Assembly (NCBI GenBank): GCA_964636785.1
Contig: CAZWVK010000148.1
Coordinates: 1-5,807, forward strand
DNA length: 5,807 nucleotides
Source of the DNA: UBA6776 sp964636785
GTDB lineage: Bacteria; Bdellovibrionota; Bdellovibrionia; Bdellovibrionales; UBA1609
Direction of reading: 5' to 3'
Below, piece after piece: positions 1 to 5,090 of the stretch. Numbering within the stretch: position 1 is the stretch's first letter; every line of letters starts with the position of its first letter. The notes under the pieces were generated by a model. The model worked only from the letters and a program-made list of their open reading frames with translations, did not search any database and was not told the origin of the DNA. A program made the position numbers and the translations under genes.

Positions 1-1
1 G

Positions 2-280
2 ACACTTCCCCCAAGCCTTGGAGGGCCGCTGAACCATGTTCAAGTGACGGTTAAAGTTCAGTTTTCTGGTTTGGTTGAAAGGACCTACAATCACCCAAGA
101 TATTATGGCCTTCCTGATTATGGAGCCGCCAACTGTCGATTCGAACAAAAGCTTTGGGCCGATATTGATAAGAGCACTGGAAAGCCTATTCGTATTCGAC
201 GAGGCCAAAGAGCTCAACTTTTATTTGCTTGCGCCTCTCCGGGAGTGGAGTGGCCCAATGAGAAAAGAAGAAATTATTAG
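2..280 (+). CDS. C-terminal fragment of an unrecognised protein (5' partial)
   Basis: The frame is open from the left edge to a TAG stop at 278-280, giving about 92 residues of a protein whose start lies outside the window. I do not recognise the family. The first visible part alternates hydrophobic and polar residues (HVQVTVKVQFSG), which suggests a beta strand. It is followed by a Tyr/Pro/Gly-rich stretch (YYGLPDYGAANC), two cysteines about 35 residues apart, and a basic end (EKRRNY). Two cysteines in a beta-rich sequence would suit an exported protein, but that is inference. A GTG at 44 could be an internal start, but it has no well-placed ribosome binding site, and the reading frame with sensible codon use continues upstream of it, so I treat the gene as truncated by the window. 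The gene converges on the zinc-ribbon gene, with four bases between the stop codons. Confidence 0.6.
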   Translation, partial: TLPPSLGGPLNHVQVTVKVQFSGLVERTYNHPRYYGLPDYGAANCRFEQKLWADIDKSTGKPIRIRRGQRAQLLFACASPGVEWPNEKRRNY

Positions 281-296
281 AGCATCATTTCTTCTT
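265..296. terminator. Inverted repeat between convergent genes, probable bidirectional terminator
   Basis: AAGAAGAAAT (265-274) and ATTTCTTCTT (287-296) are perfect 10-bp inverted arms around a 12-base loop that contains both stop codons. Each transcript would end in a pyrimidine-rich 3' arm; the minus-strand RNA continues as UUCUC. The stem is AT-rich and there is no long run of T, so it is a weak intrinsic terminator at best. Its position exactly at the junction of two convergent genes is the main support. Confidence 0.45.
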
Positions 297-575
297 AAAC
301 AAAGCTTCAGCGGCACTTAAGAGAGCATCTTTTTTATCTTCGCCTTGAAAGCTTCCGCCACCTTCAAAATAATCACAACGGTTCGCCCGCTCTTTTTCAA
401 GCACGACTTCTGCTGAAGGCTCACGACATTCATTGTAAGCGGAAGGATCATAAAAGCGACAGTTTTTACAAACGTGGACGTCTTCTCCACACGAGTCGCA
501 CTCCTCACGAATTCCGACGCGCTCCGTGTACTTTAAACTCGCACCACACTTAAAGCAGCGAAACTCACTAGCCAA
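285..575 (-). CDS. Small eight-cysteine zinc-ribbon protein, conserved hypothetical
   Basis: This 96-residue cytosolic protein has three CxxC pairs (C7/C10, C26/C29, C36/C39) plus C50 and C67, enough for two structural zinc sites. The core reads roughly CxxCG...CDSCGEDVHVCKNCRFYDPSAYNECREP, followed by a Lys/Glu-rich segment, CDYF, and a basic helical tail ending FKKK. From memory, small proteins with this C-NCRFYD-C-REP-C-YF pattern occur in many bacteria with no assigned function. The ligands suggest RNA, DNA or protein binding, but nothing here chooses between them. The best start is TTG at 573-575, directly after the glpX stop (TAATTG) and 5 bases after the purine-rich AAGAGAA. No other in-frame start precedes the first cysteine. 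It is the last gene of the minus-strand operon, and translation is probably coupled to glpX. Confidence 0.85.
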   Translation of the reverse strand: MASEFRCFKCGASLKYTERVGIREECDSCGEDVHVCKNCRFYDPSAYNECREPSAEVVLEKERANRCDYFEGGGSFQGEDKKDALLSAAEALFKKK

Positions 576-1535
576 TTAAATTCTCTTTTTTGAAAGATTA
601 TGTTCAGCAATCACACGCCGAACAGTCCCGGTTTGCGATCTCATAACAATGGATTCTGTCTGACTCAGTCCTCCGGGCAATATTCTTACACCTTTAAGAA
701 GAGGACCATCGGTCACACCCGTTGCACAAAACATCACCGATCCCTGAGCCAGCTCTTCCAGCTGAAAAATCTTATCTAAATCTTTGATCCCCATCTTCAA
801 AGCGCGCTCACGCTCACCATCATTTCTAAATTTTAATCGACCTTGGAAATCACCACCCAAACACTTCATCGCCGCAGCGGTGATCACACCTTCCGGAGCT
901 CCACCAACACCAAGCAAAAGATCAATTCCAGAATCAGGTGAACAAGGAGCAATTCCTGCGGAAACATCGCCATCACCAATCAACTGAATCCTTGCTCCGG
1001 CTTCTCTCACTTCACGAATCAAATCCTCATGACGAGGTCGATCAAGAATAACCACGGTCACTTCATCCACTTTCTTTCCTAAAGCTTTAGCAACGCGATG
1101 AATATTTTCTGTGGGCGATAAATCCAAAGAGATCTGACCTTTTGCGAGCGGTCCGCAAGCAATCTTATCCATATAGGTATCTGGCGCATGAAGAAAGTTG
1201 CCTCGCTCAGCAACTGCAATCACTGAAATAGATCCCACTCCCCCTTTGGCACAAATCGTTGTTCCTTCCAGTGGATCTAAAGCGATATCAATGAGTGGGG
1301 CATCCATACCTTTTCTTCCAACGGGCTCACCGATATAAAGCATAGGTGCTTCATCTCTTTCGCCCTCACCAATGACCACAACGCCATCGACATTGACGGT
1401 GTCAAAGGCTCTTCTCATGGCATCGACAGCAGCCTGGTCAGCTGCCTTCTCATCTCCGCGCCCCATAAATCGACTGCTTGCAATCGCTGCAGCTTCGGTG
1501 ATTCGTACAAACTCTAAAGCAAGGTTTCTGTCCAT
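576..1535 (-). CDS. glpX: Class II fructose-1,6-bisphosphatase (GlpX family)
   Basis: This 319-residue cytosolic enzyme hydrolyses fructose 1,6-bisphosphate to fructose 6-phosphate, the committed phosphatase step of gluconeogenesis. Some family members also act on sedoheptulose 1,7-bisphosphate. The N-terminus (MDRNLALEFVRITEAAA) aligns from its first residue with E. coli GlpX, which fixes the ATG start. The metal and phosphate motifs are present: RGDEKAAD with D33, GEGERDEAPMLYIGE with E57, DPLEGT with D87 and E90, and GGAPEGV with E215. GDGDVSAGI and ATGVTDG match the family's later conserved blocks. It is slightly shorter than E. coli GlpX (336 residues, from memory), mainly through a shorter loop near residue 237. 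A good ribosome binding site (TTGGAGA) lies about 8 bases before the ATG, inside the upstream thioesterase gene, which glpX overlaps by 22 bases. No catalytic residue is missing. Confidence 0.97.
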   Translation of the reverse strand: MDRNLALEFVRITEAAAIASSRFMGRGDEKAADQAAVDAMRRAFDTVNVDGVVVIGEGERDEAPMLYIGEPVGRKGMDAPLIDIALDPLEGTTICAKGGVGSISVIAVAERGNFLHAPDTYMDKIACGPLAKGQISLDLSPTENIHRVAKALGKKVDEVTVVILDRPRHEDLIREVREAGARIQLIGDGDVSAGIAPCSPDSGIDLLLGVGGAPEGVITAAAMKCLGGDFQGRLKFRNDGERERALKMGIKDLDKIFQLEELAQGSVMFCATGVTDGPLLKGVRILPGGLSQTESIVMRSQTGTVRRVIAEHNLSKKRI

Positions 1536-1942
1536 TTTTGATTCTCCAAGGCTTTTAGGAATTTTTCGTGCGGACGTTTCAATTTAAAATCCTTGTCCAC
1601 TAAAACATGGGTTGTTCGCCCTCTAGCGATTAGCCGTTCATCGCCAAGCCTAGTGATCACATACTGGAACTCAATTTTCAATCTCTGAGCGCGCACTTCC
1701 AGGCGAATTTCGACTTGATCACCAAACCGACAAGGTGAATCATGGCTCACTTGCGAACTTATTACAGCCAAAGAGCGATCGGCTTTGGGAAAGTGTGTGT
1801 CTTCAAGGCCCATCCATTTGAGCCAATCCACGCGAGCCTCTTCAAAATATCGCAAATAATTGGAATGGTGAACAACGCCCATTAAATCCGTGTCATAAAA
1901 CTGCACCTTTTTAACATAGCGATATTCGGATATGGATTTCAT
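1514..1942 (-). CDS. YbgC/4HBT-type hotdog acyl-CoA thioesterase
   Basis: This 142-residue protein has the single hotdog fold of the 4-hydroxybenzoyl-CoA thioesterase/YbgC family, which hydrolyses acyl-CoA (or acyl-ACP) thioesters in the cytosol. The signature near residues 16-38, YDTDLMGVVHHSNYLRYFEEAR, carries the catalytic aspartate of the family (D19, second D of DTD), the following G-V-V-H and the N-Y-L-x-x-F-E-x-x-R helix. The rest fits the beta sheet of the fold, and the length is normal. In E. coli ybgC heads the tol-pal cluster; no tol or pal gene is visible here, so I do not assign the symbol. The junction with the PilZ gene is TGATG: I chose ATG at 1940-1942, but GTG at 1943-1945, one codon earlier with a GTGA overlap, is equally possible. 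The C-terminus overlaps glpX by 22 bases, which suggests coupled translation. Its real substrate cannot be read from sequence. Confidence 0.9.
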   Translation of the reverse strand: MKSISEYRYVKKVQFYDTDLMGVVHHSNYLRYFEEARVDWLKWMGLEDTHFPKADRSLAVISSQVSHDSPCRFGDQVEIRLEVRAQRLKIEFQYVITRLGDERLIARGRTTHVLVDKDFKLKRPHEKFLKALENQKWTETLL

Positions 1943-2568
1943 CACATTTGCTCACGCAAATCGTTGAGAAGATTTTTTAATGAGAAACAATCCTCATGAG
2001 CATGACTTAGAACATGAATTAGCTTTGATCTGATTTCAGCGTTAAATGCATCTGAGCCTTTTGAGTATAAAAATCGATCGCCGTCGAGAAGGATCTCTGC
2101 GCTTTTCACAGGTGAATTCCGATCACTCGGATTTTCCAGTCGAATAAGAAAATGAGTTTCTGCGGGACCCGCATACCACTGGTCATAGCTTTCGGTCTTA
2201 GAATAAAGGTCTTTATTCATCAATCGAAGGTAAGTTCCAACCAGTCTTTCATTTAAAAATTTTCTAAGCGCCAGATGACCATCTGGGTTGAGACGTTGAA
2301 ACTCAAGTCCCAAAGTGAAGTCTCTCAACCAAACCACTTTTCCCGAGACCTGAGCCAGACCACGTTCCCCAAGTTCAAGTGCGAACTCCTGAACATCATG
2401 CAGTTCGAACTCTGCTAATGCCGGCCTGGAAACGGCAAGTCCCCCAAGACTCAAATCGAAAACTTCGGAGCGTTCGTGATTTCTCCAATGCAGAAAAGCT
2501 TTTTCGATTTTATCGGCTTCGGAATAATTCTTAAAATGGATGCGTGGATAGCGCCTCTTGTCACTCAT
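1942..2568 (-). CDS. PilZ-domain c-di-GMP receptor protein with unassigned C-terminal half
   Basis: This 208-residue protein has no signal peptide and is probably cytosolic. An N-terminal PilZ domain (about residues 3-108) keeps both c-di-GMP binding motifs: RxxxR as R5-R9 in KRRYPRI, and D/NxSxxG as D38-S40-G43 in DLSLGG. The later strands (GKVVWLRDFTLGLEFQRL) also fit PilZ, so nucleotide binding is likely. Residues about 115-208 match no domain I recognise; they contain a predicted alpha/beta stretch (THFLIRLENPSD, SAEILLDGDRFLY) and a helical end. I chose the ATG at 2566-2568 over an upstream GTG-type start at 2637 because the PilZ motif begins immediately after it and GGAGG lies 12 bases upstream. 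The extra 23 residues of the longer form would overlap the preceding gene heavily. With this start the overlap with the SRPBCC gene is 8 bases (ATGAGTGA). Confidence 0.88.
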   Translation of the reverse strand: MSDKRRYPRIHFKNYSEADKIEKAFLHWRNHERSEVFDLSLGGLAVSRPALAEFELHDVQEFALELGERGLAQVSGKVVWLRDFTLGLEFQRLNPDGHLALRKFLNERLVGTYLRLMNKDLYSKTESYDQWYAGPAETHFLIRLENPSDRNSPVKSAEILLDGDRFLYSKGSDAFNAEIRSKLIHVLSHAHEDCFSLKNLLNDLREQM

Positions 2569-3187
2569 TCTTAAAACTTTCCTCCACGACGGAACGAATT
2601 TCAATAGCCAGACGTTGAAAAATGATTTCCAGACCAAACTTTAGAAAAAAGGACGGCAGCGGGAACTGACTGTACTCATATAAGCCCTCAATCCCGACAT
2701 CCGTGCGGTTTTTCTGAGCAGGTTCAAAATAAAGCGTCCACTGAAAGCCTTCCATAAGACCTGCGATGATCTTAAACTGAATGGCGCTGTAGTCTTTGGT
2801 GTCTTTTTCGACATCCCAATGAATCTTCATAGAACTCCAAAGACCGTAAGCCTGTGCCCGAAGTGACAGAGTTCTATCTTTCTCATTGACCTCTAATTTC
2901 TTCACATAACTGTTATTCTTAAAGAGAGTGCGAAAATCCTGAACTTTTTCGAATGCAAATTTCTTTGGGGCCGCAATCTGCCCACCCCCGCTCAGCTTCA
3001 TCTGGCGGACCTGATCTTCGGATTCCGTGGAGACATCACGGACCGAAACAAAGACACGACGTTCTTCCACAACCTGACGATAAACTTCCGGCTTTGCTCG
3101 CCAAAAAGGCTCTTTGGTCCTCTTTTGAGCCTGTGCCGCTGAACTTGCAAGCAGAAAGGCTATAATGAATCGGCACTCAAATCGCAC
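2561..3187 (-). CDS. Exported SRPBCC/START-like (polyketide cyclase-type) protein
   Basis: This 208-residue protein starts with a type I signal peptide: a short basic region (MRFECR), a hydrophobic core (FIIAFLLASSA) and a likely cleavage site AQA|Q after residue 20. No lipobox is seen, so it is probably a soluble periplasmic protein. From about residue 65 to 205 the pattern resembles the SRPBCC fold, a helix-grip barrel that binds hydrophobic ligands: GGGQIAAPKKFAFEKVQDFRTL at the start, alternating beta strands in the middle, and a long C-terminal helix (FFLKFGLEIIFQRLAIEIRSVVEESF). The family assignment rests on this pattern, not on catalytic residues, and the ligand is unknown. Translation starts at GTG 3185-3187, five bases after a good AGGAG. 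It is the first gene of the minus-strand operon and lies divergent from pgsA. Export separates it physically from the cytosolic proteins encoded after it. Confidence 0.75.
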   Translation of the reverse strand: MRFECRFIIAFLLASSAAQAQKRTKEPFWRAKPEVYRQVVEERRVFVSVRDVSTESEDQVRQMKLSGGGQIAAPKKFAFEKVQDFRTLFKNNSYVKKLEVNEKDRTLSLRAQAYGLWSSMKIHWDVEKDTKDYSAIQFKIIAGLMEGFQWTLYFEPAQKNRTDVGIEGLYEYSQFPLPSFFLKFGLEIIFQRLAIEIRSVVEESFKNE

Positions 3188-3192
3188 AAAAA

Positions 3193-3197
3193 CTCCT
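3193..3197 (-). promoter_or_regulatory. Ribosome binding site deciding the GTG start of the SRPBCC gene
   Basis: AGGAG on the minus strand is followed by five T residues and then GTG. This is the strongest Shine-Dalgarno match in the intergenic region and supports GTG as the start; there is no in-frame ATG near it. Confidence 0.7.
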
Positions 3198-3201
3198 GGG
3201 T

Positions 3202-3215
3202 GAGGTAAAAACCTC
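3202..3215 (-). promoter_or_regulatory. Small hairpin in the leader of the minus-strand operon
   Basis: GAGGT-TTTT-ACCTC on the minus strand is a perfect 5-bp stem with a 4-base loop. It lies four bases before the AGGAG ribosome binding site and within the leader expected from the candidate promoter. It could affect translation of the first gene, but the stem is short and no T tract follows, so it is not a terminator. The functional meaning is inference. Confidence 0.25.
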
Positions 3216-3228
3216 TTGTCTTCTCGTT

Positions 3229-3257
3229 ATTCTAGTCCATTTTAGGTCCATGGCCAA
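3229..3257 (-). promoter_or_regulatory. Candidate sigma70-type promoter of the minus-strand operon
   Basis: On the minus strand TTGGCC (3252-3257, four of six matches to TTGACA) and TAGAAT (3229-3234, five of six matches to TATAAT) are separated by exactly 17 bases. Transcription would begin near 3222 and give a leader of about 35 bases before the GTG of the SRPBCC gene. The -35 element lies inside the first codons of pgsA, so the two divergent genes may compete for RNA polymerase. No equally good promoter for pgsA was found on the plus strand. Confidence 0.4.
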
Positions 3258-3789
3258 ACTCCCTATGTGGATGACTTACAGTCGAATTATCCTAGCCCCA
3301 TTTGTGATGGGGATACTCATGAGCAATCTGCCCTTTGCCGGCTGGATCGCAGCGGTGATTTTTGTCATTGGCTCTGCCACGGATTGGTTGGATGGGTATC
3401 TGGCGCGAAAGCTTAAGGTCGAATCCAATATGGGTAAGTTCATGGATCCCATTGCGGACAAAATCTTTGTTCTGGCTGCCCTTTTGATCCTTCTGGCCAT
3501 GGGACGTGTGGATCCGTTCATGGTCTTTTTATTGGTTGCGAGAGATATCTTCATTGGTGGAATTCGTGCGGTTGCAGCCGCCAATCAGGTGATCATTTCA
3601 GCCAAACCATTTGGCAAATGGAAAACGGCCAGTCAAATGGTCGCAATCCCCTGCTTGATGATATATGATCCCGTTTTTGGCTTACCAATTCCTGATTTCG
3701 GATACTTTTTACTCTGGTTCAGCGTGATTCTTAGCGTGATATCTGGTGCAGAATACACTTATGGTTATTTCAAGCCGAAGGCTTCGTAA
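3250..3789 (+). CDS. pgsA: CDP-diacylglycerol--glycerol-3-phosphate 3-phosphatidyltransferase
   Basis: This 179-residue integral membrane enzyme transfers the phosphatidyl group from CDP-diacylglycerol to glycerol 3-phosphate, making phosphatidylglycerol phosphate, the precursor of phosphatidylglycerol and cardiolipin. The CDP-alcohol phosphotransferase signature is complete: D45xxD48G49xxA52R53, eight residues, G62xxxD66xxxD70. The segment RDIFIGGIRAVAAANQVIISAKPFGKWKTASQM (about residues 98-130) has the R-x8-R and GK-KT-Q pattern typical of PgsA rather than of phosphatidylserine or cardiolipin synthases. Several hydrophobic segments (about 13-41, 71-84, 88-107, 128-145, 150-168) fit the usual six-helix core, and the length is normal. 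The ATG at 3250 is chosen because the N-terminus then matches the family length; only a weak AGG precedes it at short spacing. It lies divergent from the minus-strand operon. Confidence 0.93.
   Translation: MAKLPMWMTYSRIILAPFVMGILMSNLPFAGWIAAVIFVIGSATDWLDGYLARKLKVESNMGKFMDPIADKIFVLAALLILLAMGRVDPFMVFLLVARDIFIGGIRAVAAANQVIISAKPFGKWKTASQMVAIPCLMIYDPVFGLPIPDFGYFLLWFSVILSVISGAEYTYGYFKPKAS
3772..3784 (+). repeat. Short inverted repeat at the 3' end of pgsA
   Basis: AAGCC-GAA-GGCTT is a perfect 5-bp stem with a 3-base loop that ends just before the pgsA stop codon. No T tract follows it, so I do not call it a terminator. It may be no more than a product of the codons for KPKA. Confidence 0.3.
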
Positions 3790-3809
3790 GTGATCTTGAG
3801 CCGCGCCGC

Positions 3810-3834
3810 TTCCCACCTGGACTCGAACCCATCT
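3810..3834 (-). other. tRNA T-arm-like sequence, possible tRNA remnant or old attachment site
   Basis: The minus strand contains GGTTCGAGTCC (3829-3819), an exact fit to the tRNA T-loop consensus GGTTCGANNCC, followed by GGTGGGAA, which resembles the 3' acceptor strand of a tRNA. It lies in the 65-base gap between pgsA and the membrane-protein gene. The expected T stem pairs poorly (two G-C pairs, one wobble, two mismatches), and no D or anticodon arm can be folded beside it, so it is not a working tRNA. A remnant of a tRNA 3' end, left by decay or by integration, is possible; chance is the alternative. Confidence 0.3.
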
Positions 3835-3854
3835 TAACTTGAGAATTTGAGGCT

Positions 3855-5090
3855 ATGAGATTTTTTGAAGCTAATTTATGGGAAATTAATAAATCATTTG
3901 CTTTGAGACTGCTTGGTTGTGTGCTTGCGCTCTCTCAAGGAATCATTGCTTATCAGTGGTTCGTCGGCACCAATTCACCTCTTCGATTCGCACGTCAAAC
4001 GACGACAGTCTGCTGGCCAATGGTTGCTAATTGCAATTGGGTCAAGCTTCTCTCACCAGGTATAATTGATGGATTCTATTGGGTTTTTGTCGCCGGTATT
4101 CTTTTAGCCATTTTATTATTCCTGTTTACGCGAGCGGCCGGAGCTTCGGCATTTTTCCTATGGCTCTCAACACTGCTTGGATTTTTTCTTTACACTCAAG
4201 ATTTCCGGCTCAGCTCGAACGCAGGTTTTCTAACCTTCTTTTTGAGTTTTGTTTATTTGCTGGTTCCATCAAAAGTCTTCTCTTTTCGTTTTATTATCTT
4301 CGCTATTTATATTTCTTTTGCGCTTCTCAAGCTCAATTCAGATTGGCTTTCGGGTTATTGGATTTTAGGTCAGATTCAAGCGCCCGATAAATTGGGCGAG
4401 TGGCTTGCAGCTTTGATCACATTGATTGAATTCATCGCCCCGGCCACTCTTTTGGTCAAAGACGGACGCTATTTCTGGAGTGGGTGGGCCACTCTGATTG
4501 TCTATCATGCGTTTATGGCATGGCTCGGTCTGACTCATGTGTCTTATCTTTTTATCGGCCTTTTGATTTTTCTTGGAGTTGCAGACCTTCAGGAACGAAA
4601 GCTTGAGCGTGAATATATTTATCAATCCTTTATTCACCCGGAGCCGTCTCGCTTTTGGACTTTTTTGATTTTGTTTTTATTTGGACTCAGCCAGTTCAGC
4701 CATCATTTTGATTGGTTAAAAGGACAGTCACGACTCTCCAATTACGTCACTCTGTTTACACCCTATCCGGTTTCACGAGTTGAGAATTGCACAGGCCAGC
4801 TTTGGCATGTGGAGCGCAATGGCTGGAGAAAGGTTGAATTCCCAACGGCTGAGGGGCGAGACAGCTCAATGCAGTGTCACCCTTACTTGCGATTCTTAGA
4901 TTTAAAAGCGGAATGTGAAATCCAAAAGCAGCAAAGCGATAATTTTGTGACCTTAGCTGCGGTTTTTGAATCAGAGAGACTCTTTGAAGGAACAACTGAG
5001 GTTCATTTTCAAAGCTCTGATTTGTGTCATCCCAATTATCAATTTTCAGACGTAGGACAAGTGAAGTGGAATACGAAGCACGGACTCTAA
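3855..5090 (+). CDS. HTTM-like multi-pass membrane protein with cysteine-rich extracytoplasmic C-terminal domain
   Basis: This 411-residue protein has about nine hydrophobic segments in residues 15-283, then a soluble tail of about 125 residues. The membrane part resembles the HTTM family (related to vitamin K-dependent gamma-carboxylase): a TR-x-A loop after TM2, ALLKLNSDWLSGYWI near 156-170, an E-x-x-x-P segment (E192) and a histidine in IVYHAF (H218). This is pattern similarity, so the assignment is tentative and no reaction can be named. C53 and C60 lie in the loop after TM1, and C312, C341, C354 and C391 lie in the tail. Their even number suggests disulfides outside the cytoplasm. CHP occurs twice in the tail (341 and 391). 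The ATG at 3855 has GAGG only two bases upstream, so initiation may be weak or dependent on transcription from pgsA. It overlaps the downstream propeller gene by 25 bases. Confidence 0.8.
   Translation: MRFFEANLWEINKSFALRLLGCVLALSQGIIAYQWFVGTNSPLRFARQTTTVCWPMVANCNWVKLLSPGIIDGFYWVFVAGILLAILLFLFTRAAGASAFFLWLSTLLGFFLYTQDFRLSSNAGFLTFFLSFVYLLVPSKVFSFRFIIFAIYISFALLKLNSDWLSGYWILGQIQAPDKLGEWLAALITLIEFIAPATLLVKDGRYFWSGWATLIVYHAFMAWLGLTHVSYLFIGLLIFLGVADLQERKLEREYIYQSFIHPEPSRFWTFLILFLFGLSQFSHHFDWLKGQSRLSNYVTLFTPYPVSRVENCTGQLWHVERNGWRKVEFPTAEGRDSSMQCHPYLRFLDLKAECEIQKQQSDNFVTLAAVFESERLFEGTTEVHFQSSDLCHPNYQFSDVGQVKWNTKHGL
5054..5057 (+). promoter_or_regulatory. Ribosome binding site for the PQQ-propeller gene
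   Basis: AGGA is followed by eight bases and then GTG at 5066. It lies inside the upstream membrane-protein gene and decides the start of the downstream gene, which has no ATG at its N-terminus. Confidence 0.55.

Noticed and set aside
75..320. Plus-strand TTG-started frame of 81 codons overlapping the partial gene at the left edge
   Set aside because: It needs a TTG start without a ribosome binding site, runs into the 3' end of the zinc-ribbon gene, and competes with the frame at 2-280 that is open from the window edge with more natural codon use.
2569..2637. 23-residue N-terminal extension of the PilZ protein
   Set aside because: It would overlap the upstream gene by 77 bases, while the internal ATG has GGAGG upstream and places the PilZ RxxxR motif at the usual N-terminal position.
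3772..3784. Rho-independent terminator at the end of pgsA
   Set aside because: The stem is only 5 bp, lies within the coding sequence, and no T tract follows.
3809..3885. A full tRNA on the minus strand, suggested by TTTCCCA at 3885-3879 pairing with TGGGAAG at 3815-3809 at roughly tRNA length
   Set aside because: No D arm or anticodon arm can be folded, the T stem has two mismatches, no CCA is encoded, and the 5' half lies in the coding sequence of the membrane-protein gene.
4365..4637. Minus-strand 90-codon frame inside the HTTM-like gene, and similar opposite-strand frames within glpX, pgsA and the SRPBCC gene
   Set aside because: They lie wholly inside well-supported genes, show no domain pattern or ribosome binding site, and fit antisense shadows.
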